Shown: positions 34,651 through 46,319 of the stretch, piece by piece | Layout: each line of letters begins with the position of its first letter | Numbering within the stretch: position 1 is the stretch's first letter | Position numbers and translations under genes: made by a program | Assembly (NCBI GenBank): GCA_026545225.1 | Contig: CM048845.1 | Span: 118,671,033 to 118,735,032 of the forward strand | Direction of reading: 5' to 3' | Length of the DNA stretch: 64,000 bases | From: Cornus controversa | Taxonomy: Eukaryota; Streptophyta; Magnoliopsida; Cornales; Cornaceae | Notes under the pieces: generated by a model | Told to the model about the DNA's origin: nothing | Database searches by the model: none | The model's input: the letters and a program-made list of their open reading frames with translations, nothing else

Positions 34651-36066
34651 ATGGGGAAAATACCACCATCATTCAGGACATCACGATTTCCAGCAACCAC
34701 TCTTCTAAAAAACCCTCCATCTGTCCACCCCGAACAACACCAATCTTCAACTCCGACCCCTCCAAAAACCCGTCACTTTCCCAAGAAAACATCCAAGAAA
34801 AAACTTCCCAAATCCCCTAGCCTCACCCCAAACCCCCAACCCCCAACCATCACCTTGAACTCCCCCAAACTCTCAGACGCCAAAACCCTCTGCAACTCCC
34901 TCATCACCTCCACCGTCGTCGATGCCAAAATCCTCAACAACTCGCTCCTCCAATCATTCGCCGCCATCTCAACCCTCTCCGATTCCATCTCTCTCTTCCG
35001 CCACATGATCAAGACCCAGCCTTCCTTCTCTCCCGACCGATCAACCTACCACATCCTCCTCTCCCAGTCCTGCAAATCACTCGATCCCTCCCTCTCCTCC
35101 GTCCGCCAAGCCCTCAACCTCATGCTCACAGACGGCTTCCCTCCCGACAAGGTCACCACCGACATCGCCGTCCGAACTCTCTGCGAGGTTGACCGTGAAG
35201 AAGACGCCGTGGAATTGATCAAAGAATTGTCACTCAAACACTCGCCGCCAGATACATATACATACAATTTTCTCGTCAAACGTCTATGCAAGACCAAGAC
35301 TTTGAGTACTGTCAACAGTTTCATCAAAGCAATGCGTGAGTCTTTTGAAATTAAGCCTGATCTTATTACTTACACAATCATGATTGATAATGTATGTAAT
35401 GGCAAGAATCTCCGTGAAGCGACACGGTTGTTAGGAGTGTTAGCTGAGGAAGGGTTTAAGCCTGATAGGTATGTGTATAATACGATTATGAAGGGTTATT
35501 GTATGTTGAGTCGAGGTAGTGAGGTGTTATCTGTATACAAGAAAATGAAGGAGGATGGAGTGGAACCTGACCTTGTGACGTATAATACTTTGATCTTTGG
35601 GTTGTCCAAGGTGGGGAGAGTAAAGGAAGCTAGGAAGTTTTTGAATGTTATGGCGGAAATGGGTCATTTCCCGGATGCAATAACTTACACGTCGTTGATG
35701 AATGGGATGTGCCGGGAGAGGGATGCATTGGGGGCATTGCAATTGTTGGAAGAGATGGAAACAAAGGGGTGCAGTCCGAATTCGTGCACTTATAATACGT
35801 TGCTTCACGGGTTGTGTAAGTCGAAGTTGTTGGAAAAGGGGATTCAATTGTATGATGTGATGAAAGCAGGTGATATGAAGCTCGAGACAGGTTCTTATGG
35901 GACCTTTGTGAGGGCACTTTGTAGGAATGGTAGGATTGCGGAGGCTTATGAAGTGTTTGATTATGCAGTGGAGAGTAAGAGTATGACAGATGTTGCTGCT
36001 TACTCAACACTCGAGAGTACTCTTAAGTGGCTGAAGAAAGCAAAAGAACAAGGACTTGTTGTTTAA
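34651..36066 (+). CDS. P-class pentatricopeptide repeat protein, At2g17670 orthologue
   Basis: A 471-residue, intron-free PPR protein; family members bind organellar RNA in mitochondria or chloroplasts and affect its splicing, editing or stability. Residues 1-70 are rich in Pro, Ser, Thr, Lys and Arg with almost no acids, consistent with an organelle-targeting leader. About nine to ten 35-residue PPR motifs run from about residue 130 to 447, with phrases such as PDTYTYNFLVKRLCK, PDRYVYNTIMKGYC, PDLVTYNTLIFGLSK and PNSCTYNTLLHGLCK. No E or DYW extension is present. The start MGK..P.SFR and the end YSTLESTLKWLKKAKEQGLV match my memory of Arabidopsis At2g17670 (about 463 residues), which supports the ATG and full length. 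Early codons are C-rich and later ones G/T-rich. A poly(A) signal AATAAA follows at 36144. Confidence 0.95.
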   Translation: MGKIPPSFRTSRFPATTLLKNPPSVHPEQHQSSTPTPPKTRHFPKKTSKKKLPKSPSLTPNPQPPTITLNSPKLSDAKTLCNSLITSTVVDAKILNNSLLQSFAAISTLSDSISLFRHMIKTQPSFSPDRSTYHILLSQSCKSLDPSLSSVRQALNLMLTDGFPPDKVTTDIAVRTLCEVDREEDAVELIKELSLKHSPPDTYTYNFLVKRLCKTKTLSTVNSFIKAMRESFEIKPDLITYTIMIDNVCNGKNLREATRLLGVLAEEGFKPDRYVYNTIMKGYCMLSRGSEVLSVYKKMKEDGVEPDLVTYNTLIFGLSKVGRVKEARKFLNVMAEMGHFPDAITYTSLMNGMCRERDALGALQLLEEMETKGCSPNSCTYNTLLHGLCKSKLLEKGIQLYDVMKAGDMKLETGSYGTFVRALCRNGRIAEAYEVFDYAVESKSMTDVAAYSTLESTLKWLKKAKEQGLVV

Positions 36067-39000
36067 CTGGTATTTTTCTTATTCTTGTACGGAGTTCTCA
36101 CTAGTACTTTCTAAGAATTATTTTTGCGACTATTTTGTATCTCAATAAACAGGTAGTGAATCCCCCCTGTATAAATTTGAGAGAATGAATTTAAGGCACT
36201 CCCACCATGTCTCCACATCTATTACTTAATGAATTTCAAAATTTTAAATTAAAATTAGAACAACACAACTTAAAATTCAAGGATTTTTTTTCCTAATCTG
36301 AGGAATGATTTTTAAGCTTTAACTGTAGGAAGCAAAGAATATAACATTGTAGGTTATATAGTTAATTACAATAATTGTGGAACATATAATATTTTTAGAA
36401 TGAATATTCTTGATGCAGCTCTCATTCCTTCCCTTTGCTTTCTTTAAGATAAATTTGATAATTTAATTCTGTGGTTAATTCACATGACACTCGTGGAGAA
36501 TGCATCATAAATGAAGACTCGAAATGTTATATCATGTTTTCTGTTGGATTAGAATGAAATGTAGAGTCTGTAGTTTGTGGTATTTTGTGCTTCTCACATG
36601 AAGAAAAAAAGTTCAATGGAAGTGTTTGTTGTACAAAATGAAGTCCTTGTGATGTAATTCCAAAGAATGGGACTCTGTTACATACATATTGATATATCTG
36701 AGTTAGTGATACACTATCCTTAACATTTCCTATCCTTGATTCTCTCAGTTTCTATAGAATCATTTTAAGCTGATTAACACGTGTACCGTTCAAAGGCATC
36801 AGGGAATTTTTTTTTAAAATTTAAATATTGAGGGATACTTATAAATAAAAAATAAAAAATAAAAAATTAATTTTGAGGGATGCCTTGCATTGATTGAAAT
36901 GAGTTCAATTTCAGTCTTTTAGGATTGCACCTTTTGCTCTGTGTGTGCCTGCGCGTGTGCATGTGCGTCGCACGCAAATGAGGTCGGGGAAGGCCGGAAG
37001 GGCCTCTTCTGGTCTGGTCTACTAGAAGTTCAGACCAAATGATTAGCACTTGATACTGGCACATGGAGTACAATGGTTTAGTAATATTGTGGGAATGGGA
37101 ATCCCATTAATCCTAAACTGATTGCTCATTTTCATAATAATCTTTTGGTAACCTCAAAGGATCCTCACTCTTAATGAGAGTTTCACCTTAAAAGCTCGTG
37201 GCAAGCCAAAAGAAAAAAAAAAAAACTGGTGCACTAGGCTTCCTTTTCAACATCCGTCAAGCTTTAGCTCCTAAAATTTTAGCTTGGATGCTCAAAGCAG
37301 CCTTGGGACCTTTCTTTTTGACTATTTTCATCCCCATTTAACAGAGAACTGAATGGATTCTGGCTCTAAAGGGTGTTTATTTTCATTCCCATTTTCATAA
37401 TCATCTTTTGGTGTTTTGCTGCAAAAGCTGTTGTGGTAGCTATCTTGCATGACAATAGATGAACCTATGGTTTGTCTTCCTTTTGCTGGCTCTAATTCCG
37501 AGCTTGCTGAGCTAGAAATGAAAGCGAGCAACTTATGTTTTGTCCTTTTGGCTGGTTTTTTCTTCTCCATATCCATGCATAACCATAAGGATGCCTACTT
37601 TTGTTCTAATTTAGCTGCACCATTTTCTTTTGCATTAAGCTTGATTAGAGTCTGTTCCTTTGCTACATATAATTTTGTTGCTTGATTTTCTTCCTGCTAG
37701 GTCCTACACCAGGCTGAGGCTGTTGTGGTTTCTCGTTTGTTTCAGTTTTGGAATAGTCTATGAACTTTCCTTGATTAAATGGAAGTAGTGCTTGCCAGTG
37801 TAGTACTTCCCTGTTGAACAATATACCCACTCTTATTGACACCCAACAAGATGACTGTTTGGCATCCTTTGGTCAAAGGAAAGAGGAGTTCCTGATTCAA
37901 TGAAGGAGCCATATGATGCAAGACAGTGTATATACTTTTGAACTCGGGGGCTGTCTGGTCTCCTTACCTTGAAGTTGGATGTTGCTTGGGTGCTATCTTC
38001 CCTTTGACTCCAATCTCCTCTTTCCTGAAATCAAGAAAATTTGCTACAGCTAAAAAGCAATAAAATATTTTTCTTTGAAGGTGCTCTGGACTCCAAACCA
38101 GCTTAAAGCTGTTCATTGAAATGGTCTGTGGTGCTATTAAGTCTTTCAGGCTTATGCTGTACTGAGGAGGAGCAATATAACCAACTAAAAGGTTGAGCCG
38201 GTTAAACTGACTTGAGGCTCTGAAAGTATTGGAAGATATGCTGCCACCATTTTGTACTAGTGTTTTGGTCCTGTGGGTTGTTATGATTACATATAATCCT
38301 TAATTAGCTTTTCCTGAAGTCGTCAAGGATTCAGTATGTAACTATGCAAGTAGCGATTTTTTTCCTGACTCAGTCTTCCAATAGTCATCAGGTTGATGAA
38401 TTTTGTTTTTGTGTTGGCGCCCCTTCAAATGGGTAATTAAGTGACATTAGTCTCTAAAACTTCATTGTTACCATTTGCTTCCATTCTATTCAATAAATTA
38501 TGAGGTAAAATTCAATCTTTCCTCACTTCCTTTTTTCTGATAGAGTTCATTCTGGAATACTCTGATGATGCATGTGTACTTAATTTGAGTCTTTTCATGC
38601 ATATGTTCGAGGAAAAGCAGATAACCCGTTGGGAATAAGTTGTGTTTTGCTTGACGAGCACATAATACTTATCTTTTTAGTGGGGATTACTGATTAAGTC
38701 ACCTTTTTTTGAACTGATTTACGCAGCAAAGGTGGCTGAGCTAGTGACAGTCATTGGAGTACCTTTTCTTATTCTTGTTTTTCTTATTTCTTTCTGTTCT
38801 TGTAAGGCTTTAATTATTATTATTATTTTTGGTAGGTGCCAACTGTTTCCCCCATATTATACAATGGTTGATATGTCACTGTGTTGACTGTTTTAAATCT
38901 AATTTAGTTTTATGAAGTTTAAATGACTATTTGTCATTGTCTATTTGAAAATTTTACAGAATCCCGGATTTGTGTTATGGTCTTGCCTTAAACGGGTAAT

Positions 39001-39098
39001 GAATTTCTTATGCAAGGATAGAAAATTGATATCTTGTAGGGGGGACAATTCCTCTATGTTAATGGAGTCCACAAGGAGATATATGCATCTGAAAGCAT
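36067..39098. other. Intergenic region, no confirmed gene
   Basis: Sequence here is less AT-rich than the repeats. A minus-strand open frame of 82 codons at 37328-37576 starts MDMEKKKPAKRTKHK and is hydrophilic; it is unrecognised and could be a small gene, an exon or chance. A plus-strand open frame from 38945 to 39151, preceded by TTTTACAG, looks exon-like, but no partner exon was identified. Both are left unassigned. Confidence 0.35.
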
Positions 39099-39100
39099 TG

Positions 39101-39480
39101 GGAAGGAGATCAACTGATGATTGTAGACGATGTAATCCCACGAGTGCATAAATAAATTATAAAGTGATGGATGTGTTTGAATCGATTTTTTATTTTGATG
39201 ATGGTGAATTGGTGATGATAATGATTTGTCTGAGGATCATTTCTCCGGCCTTAAGTTTTTGCTGAATGATTCTAAAATAAAAAAGATTGTTACCTTTTTG
39301 GGAAGGAGATCAACTGATGATTGTGGACGATGTAATCCCACGAGTGCATAAATAAATTATAAAGTGATGGATGTGTTTGAATCGGTTTTTTATTTTGATG
39401 ATGGTGAATTGGTGATGATAATGATTTGTCTGAGGATCATTTCTCCGGCCTTAAGTTTTTGCTGAATGATTCTAAAAATA
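39101..39480 (+). repeat. Recent 200-bp tandem duplication
   Basis: Two head-to-tail copies of a 200-bp unit start at 39101 and 39301 with GGAAGGAGATCAACTGATGA. They differ at only about three positions over 180 bases, so the duplication is young. A small extra AAATAAAAAAGATT repeat follows the second copy. Confidence 0.9.
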
Positions 39481-40531
39481 AAAAAGATTCTAAAATAAAA
39501 AAGATTTTTTTCTCCATATTTTCACTTATATAATCATTAATGGCCGACCTGTGCATTAATTTGACTTCATTACCCATTCTTTCTGTCATTATAGAACAAG
39601 CCCTGAATGCTAACATATTTAGGCTTCTAACAATACTTGGCACTCTTCAAAACCATCTCCTTTAGTAGTGTTATCAATTCTTGATTGCTTATTCACCTTA
39701 GTGAATGAGAGTTCTCGGGGTTGTTTTACGGAAGAAATACATTGTCATAGAGAGAGTGACAGAGTGCGATTATCATAATTGCTTCGATTCTTTCCTTGAC
39801 AAATGCACAGAACTGTACGTTACTAGAGCATCTTTCGGTTTGTTTTATAGATTGGACGTGGCAATAACAATGGGAGACAAGGAGAAGCAAGGCCTCCTTT
39901 GTTTATATATATATATATAATATACACACACACACACACACACACACATAGCATGTGATTGCAGATATGAGTATTCCCTTTTCTACTGCCAACAAGCTGC
40001 CGCCCTCTTCCATGCCTAAGCTTTTGTTTATTCTGTTTAGGCTTTGCATCAATTCCCAGTAGCTAATAAAATTGGATTTATGATAACAATTTTTATTATA
40101 CCAATTGGGAATTAGTTCTGCAACACAGCCATTTCTTTCCTACCAATTTTAGTTGACCTGGAGGTTCAATTACTCTCTATAAAGATTATTAATTTTGGAA
40201 ATGCATGCATGCCGGCCATTGATGCTGAGAAGTAACAGATTCTTCTTGTTTCAAAGATAAACTATTTAAAAGATTGAATTTCTGGTTGAGAGGATGGAAC
40301 CACTAATGATTGGGAAGGCAACAAGGCACATACAGCTATGGTGGTCAGTACTCTGCACCCCTCTTGTTTACAATCTCAGTATCATAACCAAAATTGTAAT
40401 CAAAGCTATACGTTGCCCATTTCATGACCATAAAATTAAGAAAAGAATCAGACATTGCCGGTTGTTGGCTCGAAATGAACCACATTGACATAACATGCAT
40501 ACTGCTTTGGTATGAACAAGCTCTGTTCTTC
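39481..40531. other. Upstream intergenic region of the DUF241 gene
   Basis: No gene was recognised. A (CA)n microsatellite lies at about 39924-39948 next to a TA run. Short open frames have no recognisable features. Confidence 0.4.
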
Positions 40532-40540
40532 TTATAAATG
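40532..40540 (+). promoter_or_regulatory. TATA box of the first DUF241 gene
   Basis: TTATAAATG at 40532-40540 lies about 80 bases before the ATG at 40614, a normal spacing for a plant gene with a short leader. Confidence 0.5.
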
Positions 40541-40613
40541 GAATGGAACATCATTCTCCAGTCAAACTTCACTTGAACATTGAGCAATTTCAAGATTTGC
40601 AGAGAAAGCGAAA

Positions 40614-41543
40614 ATGGCAGTCTCTTCTGCAACTCTTGGTTTGCAATATCATATCAGGTCCATTAGCTTGCCTTCCAGGTTACATCCTCAGTCTATTAAG
40701 ATTGAAGCTGAGCTAAACAAGCTGAAATCCTGGGAAGCATCATCATCATCAACAACAACAACAGTCCCTTTAACTGCACAGACTATTCGAATTGGTCTGG
40801 TTGGCCTTGCAGAGCTATACAATTGTGCCCGGGAACTCATTCAGTCTCCATTGATGCAGCAATCTCTTCTCCAACATCATCATCCTGGAGTGCTAGTGGA
40901 AGAAGCACTTGAGGGATCAGTCAGTCTGCTTGACTCGTGTGGCGCTGCACGAGACTTGATTTTGATGATGAAGGAACATGTGCATGACCTTCAATCGGCA
41001 TTACGTAGAAAGGGTGGAGATTCAAGCATTGAAAGCAACGTCAGTGCTTATATATGCTTCAGAAAGAGAATGAAGAAGGAGATTGCTAAGTGCCTTAGAG
41101 CACTAAAGCAAATGGAAAACAGAACCAGTTCTTCTCCTCTCTTGGATGCAGATCACTATCTATCAGTTGTGATCAGAATCCTAAATGAAGTCACTGCCAT
41201 CACAATCTCTGTCCTTAGATCCTTCCTGTTGTTCTTGTCTGTCCCGGCTCTCAAGACAAAGCCCGGTGGGTGGTCATTGATCTCAAAACTGATGCTGACA
41301 AGGTCAGCAGCAACTTCTAAGACCAGCCAGAAGATCTTCAACGAAGCAGAAAGTGTTGATTTGGCTCTGCAGTCTCTCCATGGATGCATTCGGAGCAGTG
41401 ATGCCAAGGTTGATGTACAAATGGCGCGAAGGAGATTGCAGGCACTTGATGGTAGCATTGAAGCTCTTGAGGCTGGATTGGATTGCCTGTTTAGATGCCT
41501 AATCCAGAATAGAGTCTCTCTTCTCAACATCCTGGCTAACTAA
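40614..41543 (+). CDS. DUF241 (BPS1-like family) protein, first copy
   Basis: A 309-residue, intron-free plant protein of the DUF241 family, whose biochemical role is not established. Family signatures are the N-terminal HIRSISLPSRLHP (residues 13-25), the LKSWEAS phrase (about 38-44), SLLDSCGAARDLI (about 103-115), DLQSALRRKGGDSSIES (about 125-141) and the C-terminal ALEAGLDCLFRCLIQNRVSLLN. It appears mostly helical, with a hydrophobic stretch around residues 192-212 (VTAITISVLRSFLLFLSVP) that could be a membrane-associated helix. The start is supported by a TATA box at 40532 and by alignment of the HIRSISLP phrase with the copy at 43243. It is the first of three related copies within 8 kb. 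Confidence 0.92.
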   Translation: MAVSSATLGLQYHIRSISLPSRLHPQSIKIEAELNKLKSWEASSSSTTTTVPLTAQTIRIGLVGLAELYNCARELIQSPLMQQSLLQHHHPGVLVEEALEGSVSLLDSCGAARDLILMMKEHVHDLQSALRRKGGDSSIESNVSAYICFRKRMKKEIAKCLRALKQMENRTSSSPLLDADHYLSVVIRILNEVTAITISVLRSFLLFLSVPALKTKPGGWSLISKLMLTRSAATSKTSQKIFNEAESVDLALQSLHGCIRSSDAKVDVQMARRRLQALDGSIEALEAGLDCLFRCLIQNRVSLLNILAN

Positions 41544-43242
41544 AGATAGAAACCATTGTACATCTGAAATTGGTCATGGCATCCAAGTTTTAAAGGATTT
41601 GCTAATGTTCCAAAGCCTAATTTTGTACAAGTGTTGTACCAAATTATGGTATAGTTCTTTCCATTCTCAATTTTTTGGTTGGTGTAATGAGAATTTGCAT
41701 GAAATATACATGGAAATTACTAAATTAAATACTTTATTCTTATTCATGCCTCTACATTGATGTAGCACAAGGACTTGTAATATTACAGAACAAAAGTAGT
41801 GACTTTATTTCAGACTATTTATGATAGCATAATCCAAATCCTACTCAAATAAGAGAACTCAAAAACCTTAAAAAAAATGTAAATTAATTCAGAAATTCTC
41901 CCTAACTTGCATAATGACTAAAAAAAATCAAGTCAGATGTTTCCTTGGTTTAAACAAAATCATAAATTTATATGATGATGGATCATCAAATAGTGGAAGA
42001 GGTGCCATATGATAAAGATGGATTATCAAATCCATTCAATCTAAACTCAACCCAAAAATGACCATCCACCAAACTGCATATGTTCATGTGATATATATAT
42101 ATATATATATCTTCATTTTTTTCCCTCTTTTTTTTGGCTAAAGTTAAAACATTACTAGGATTAATAGTGGTTTTACAAAACATGAGTTTGAGTTGAGGGC
42201 AGTTACTTTATGTAAATAATGTAAGTGTGTCCCTAACCAGCACCATCAATTAACTGAAACAAGAGTGGACAATGACCCAAAAATATGCACACACCATTTT
42301 GTAAATGTACACACTAATTACCTATAGCTATTTGGAAGCAACTCTTAGTTGTGAAGTGGATTCTATAGATTCATCAGTCTGGAGAGACCTTTCAACAACA
42401 TTTTCCTGCACATTTTTTTTTGTGGTGAAATCTGAACATTTTTTTGTCTTCTGATGAAGCCTTATGGTTTGCAGAGTGGACCCATAAACAGATCATGCAT
42501 GTTTCAGTACATGTGGCAGTCATACTTGTAACATATGCCACATAACCCATAAACTGACCATGCATGTTCCAATAAATGTGCCAATCGTACTCACAACATG
42601 GACAGATTGCTTTAGTCTGATTTGTTACTCATATGAATAATTTTATTTATTTATTAATTAATGGGTGTTTTTGAAGAACTCTGTAAGTCCCCAGTTTTAT
42701 TAATTTGGCATCAAGTTTCTGTTGCCCTTAGATCACAGATTTCCTTGGACCCAGCCTTCTGGATCCTCCAGTAGCATCAAAGGACCCCCAATAACCGATC
42801 CAACGCATTAGCCCTCTGATCAAATTAAGTATGTGCAGGAGACTGAGATGAGGAGTGCAATTTTTGTAAATAAGGAAGCACATATAGAGAGTTAAGTCCT
42901 ATTCATTTCTCAACTCCATTGTTGCAGTAGCTGTTGAACTTGTTCCCATCTTCCTGCACCAGGACTGAGATTTGCACCATAGTTTCTTTGATAAAACTAA
43001 ATATGGTCCTTGTGTCAACATTTTTGCAAAAGGACTAGTGTGTATTAAAACATGATATTTACTATAAAATTACATTTTTTTTTGGGAAACAAAATCAAGA
43101 AAGAGAGCAACATTTAGTGTAACATCATATATTTGTATTGTATTTTCTTTTATAACTACAGAGTTTGTTCATGTACATAGCTGTTGAATTGAAAATTGAA
43201 TTCCCTTAGCATAAGCTTAATACTTTATCCACTAGTATCACA
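41544..43242. other. Spacer between convergent DUF241 genes
   Basis: The two genes are convergent here and no further gene is seen. A direct duplication of about 65 bp lies at 42480-42605, sharing CCCATAAAC and GACCATGCATGTT-like phrases. A short TA run is at about 42091-42109. Confidence 0.45.
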
Positions 43243-44139
43243 TTAGTGTGAGACTGTGTTTAGGAGAGAGGCCCTTGCTTTAATCAAGCGCCTAAACAAG
43301 CACTCTGAACCATTCTCAATGGCTTCAATGCTAGCCTCCAAGGCCTCCAGGCTATTTTGTGCAATTTGCATCTTATCTCCTTCATTTGCACCACTTCTGC
43401 TTAGGATGTGCAGTGCAATATCTACGCCTCCCAACTCGTTCACATTCTCCTGTTGGTGTTCACATCCCACTGTCCCTTTGTGCAACAATTTTGAAACCAA
43501 TGACCATGTTGTTGGCATTGGATTTGAAATTGGCACACACAAGAACAAGAGGAGGGTGTAGAAGACAGAAATGCTGATTATATTAACTTCCCTTAGCACT
43601 CTGATCAACGAGGCAATGTGATGATCCGCGTCCAATAGTCGTGAGGCCTCAATTTTGTTGTCCAGTTGCTTCAATGCTGCGATCAACTTTTTGGCATCCT
43701 TCTTCATCTTCTTTCTAAAGAAAGTGTATTTGGCTATGCTGCTCTCAATACTCAAATCTCCCTTTCTTCTACGCATAGCAGATTGAAGATCTCTAACATG
43801 TTCCTTTATTTGTGAGATGACATCCCTTGTAATACCACAAATGTCTAAAAGCCTCAAAGATTTACCCAACAACTCATCAGTCCATTTCTCGTGTTGATGG
43901 TGAGAGAGGGCTTGTTGTGTCACCGGCAAATTGTAAAGATCATCCAAGCATTTGTACAACTCTTCCAGCCTGGATACACCATTACAAATTGTCTCCACCG
44001 TTGGTGTAGAGGATGCCTCCCATGTTCTGAGCTTGTTCAGCACCTCTTCGATTTTGAGTGTGCTAGGATGTGATCTGCAAGGCAAACTAATTGATCGAAT
44101 GTGGTAAAGTTTATTGGACTTTGAAGAAGTAGTAGCCAT
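43243..44139 (-). CDS. DUF241 (BPS1-like family) protein, second copy
   Basis: A 298-residue, intron-free DUF241 protein on the minus strand. It shares the family phrases YHIRSISLPCRSHP (residues 12-25), RTWEASS (38-44), RLLDICGITRDVI (96-108), DLQSAMRRRKGDLSIES (117-133) and the C-terminal LEASIEAIENGSECLFRRLIKARASLLN. A hydrophobic helix, IISISVFYTLLLFLCVP, lies near residues 189-205. A TATA box (TATAAATAG on the minus strand, 44204-44212) is about 65 bases upstream of the ATG. It is only moderately similar to the 40614 copy but very close to the broken copy at 47434, so the latter arose from this gene or a near sister. Function is unknown. Confidence 0.92.
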   Translation of the reverse strand: MATTSSKSNKLYHIRSISLPCRSHPSTLKIEEVLNKLRTWEASSTPTVETICNGVSRLEELYKCLDDLYNLPVTQQALSHHQHEKWTDELLGKSLRLLDICGITRDVISQIKEHVRDLQSAMRRRKGDLSIESSIAKYTFFRKKMKKDAKKLIAALKQLDNKIEASRLLDADHHIASLIRVLREVNIISISVFYTLLLFLCVPISNPMPTTWSLVSKLLHKGTVGCEHQQENVNELGGVDIALHILSRSGANEGDKMQIAQNSLEALEASIEAIENGSECLFRRLIKARASLLNTVSH

Positions 44140-46319
44140 TGTGCTTCTTCTTTTTTGACAGACAGCTCAAAATTGTGATGGGAACACAAACCTCCATGCT
44201 TTTCTATTTATACCAGCACATAGAGAGAGTCATCAAAGGAGACAAGATGAGTCAGACTGTCTATGACAATGTGAAGAGCATGTGATGCCAATGTGGGCTA
44301 TCCTTTGAATTCGCTTATCTTGTTACACATTTTTCCAACATAGATACAATAATTGCTATTACTTTAGTCCCTAAAAGCTATGGAATGGGCATGAGGTGTA
44401 TTACTAATATGTATTTGCTGTACAATTTGCTTCCCCTGAATTGCGCCATTACTGCCACACCGCTCTCTATTTGCTACTATAAAATTGAAGCTAGCCTCAT
44501 CACCATAGACAACAATAACAAACATGTTTATATAACATAAATAAGATATGGGAGATATTGAGATGATTTGGTAGATATTCACAAGAAACGTAGAGATCGA
44601 ATTGGGATATCAAATCTGTATTCTTAGGTATATAAACATTAGTGAAGCTAATATTATATGAGTGCACGAGTGGCTTGTAATTCGCGTGTCTCCATTATAT
44701 TAAAAGGCCTTTCAAATACCCTCCTATTACTCAACCTAAGCTTAGCCTTTTTGGATTCCGTAATTTAGATTGCTTTTAGAAAGAGTTAAGTGTAAATATC
44801 AAGAAAAATATATCATGGAGTTGAATATGTATAAAAGCACTCATGCTGTCACAGCCTTTCGGCACAAGTTTAGCCTAATTCATATGCTGCAGTACTTTCA
44901 ATTTAAATTCTTCTTACCACACACTGACACACACATGTATATGTAAACTGTAATGTACAAATTCTAATTTTAACTCCATTTATTTTGTTTTTGCCACAAA
45001 TTAGAGTTCGAAATGACACTGAATAAGAAAATTTCAGCCCCCATAAAAGATTAATTAGTACTCTAGTGTGTGTGTGTGTGTGTATCTCGATAATGATGAA
45101 CATAAACCCCTCTCAAAGTTATGTATATTAAACAAGAGAAGGTCCATTAATCTACAGAAAGATTCATGGATCAAGTACTAATTACATATTAGCTGTACTT
45201 GTTGATAACATAATCATGTGTTAAATGTACTTTAATTGCATTGGTAGGTTGCAGACCTTGAGGGAAACATCATGACCACATGCCACTCGTGCACAAATTT
45301 TTAAATAATGTATGTCTTCATTATGTCTTAAGTACCATATCAATCTAATTAAATCTTGTAAATAATTAATAATATGGTTGTTGACCTCACTCTCTAGATC
45401 TCAATATCTAGTTTGCCCGTCTTTATGTACTTTTTAATCTTTTGTTAATAATGGTTTTCCTTTCCAGACAAGTCATTTTAGAATTCATCATGATCCTTTT
45501 TTTTGTTTTTTGTTTTAATTGTAATCAACTTTAATGAATTGATGAACCTATTAGTTGGTGATGATCATTGAGGTTAAGACTCTGAACTTAGAGAGTTGTT
45601 CATGAACAAATTGGACTTTGTTAGTTAAAATATCGGAGTAAATGAGTTTCAAAAGTTGAATGAAGATTCTTCATCTTTTTCCTAACTTTCTCAACCAGAT
45701 ATAGAAAAAACAGTAGATAATCTGGACATGTCATTGGCGTCGAAGCCAAATGGAGACACTCGGAGAACAAGCCATTCGTGCACTCATTATATTATTAACT
45801 TCAATTTTGTTTATGTACTTATAATTATCACCATCTCAATCTCTAAACATTTTTCAAGTCTCCACAAATCCGGATCTCATCTCTCCGTTACACGCACACA
45901 TTTAATTATTGTTGTTGCAGGCCACGTTTATGGAGGCATGGTAGCTTGAATTATATGGTAGCAAACAGAGGGTAATGTGAGAATAATTCTACAATACCCG
46001 GGGTTGAAATTCCACCGGTGATAAAATTTTATTTCTCATTATTATAAAAAATTATAAAAAATAGAATCTTATTAGTAGTGAAAATTTTCCATTATAAGAA
46101 ATCTCCGTCATATATAATAATTTCTCGTAATGTGGCAACAATGGCGCAATGCAGGGTAGGTAAATGAGAGGTGGCTCATTGCAATTTGTACAACAAACAC
46201 TGAATACTAAGACACCTCATACGACAAACGGTTTATGACTCATCCTGTGTCCCTTCATTCGTGTAGGTATAAATAGAACAACATAGAGTGTGACATATAT
46301 ATTAGTAATTGGCATATTT
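44140..46319. other. Upstream region of second DUF241 gene, intergenic
   Basis: Beyond the TATA box no gene was recognised. A block at about 45170-45345 resembles 49510-49780 in the same direction, with shared phrases such as TTACATATTAG.TGTACTT, so a dispersed repeat is likely. A (GT)n tract lies at about 45066-45082. Confidence 0.4.

Noticed and set aside
34773-36010. Several minus-strand open frames of 79-120 codons
   Set aside because: They are shadows of the PPR coding strand, with no independent features.
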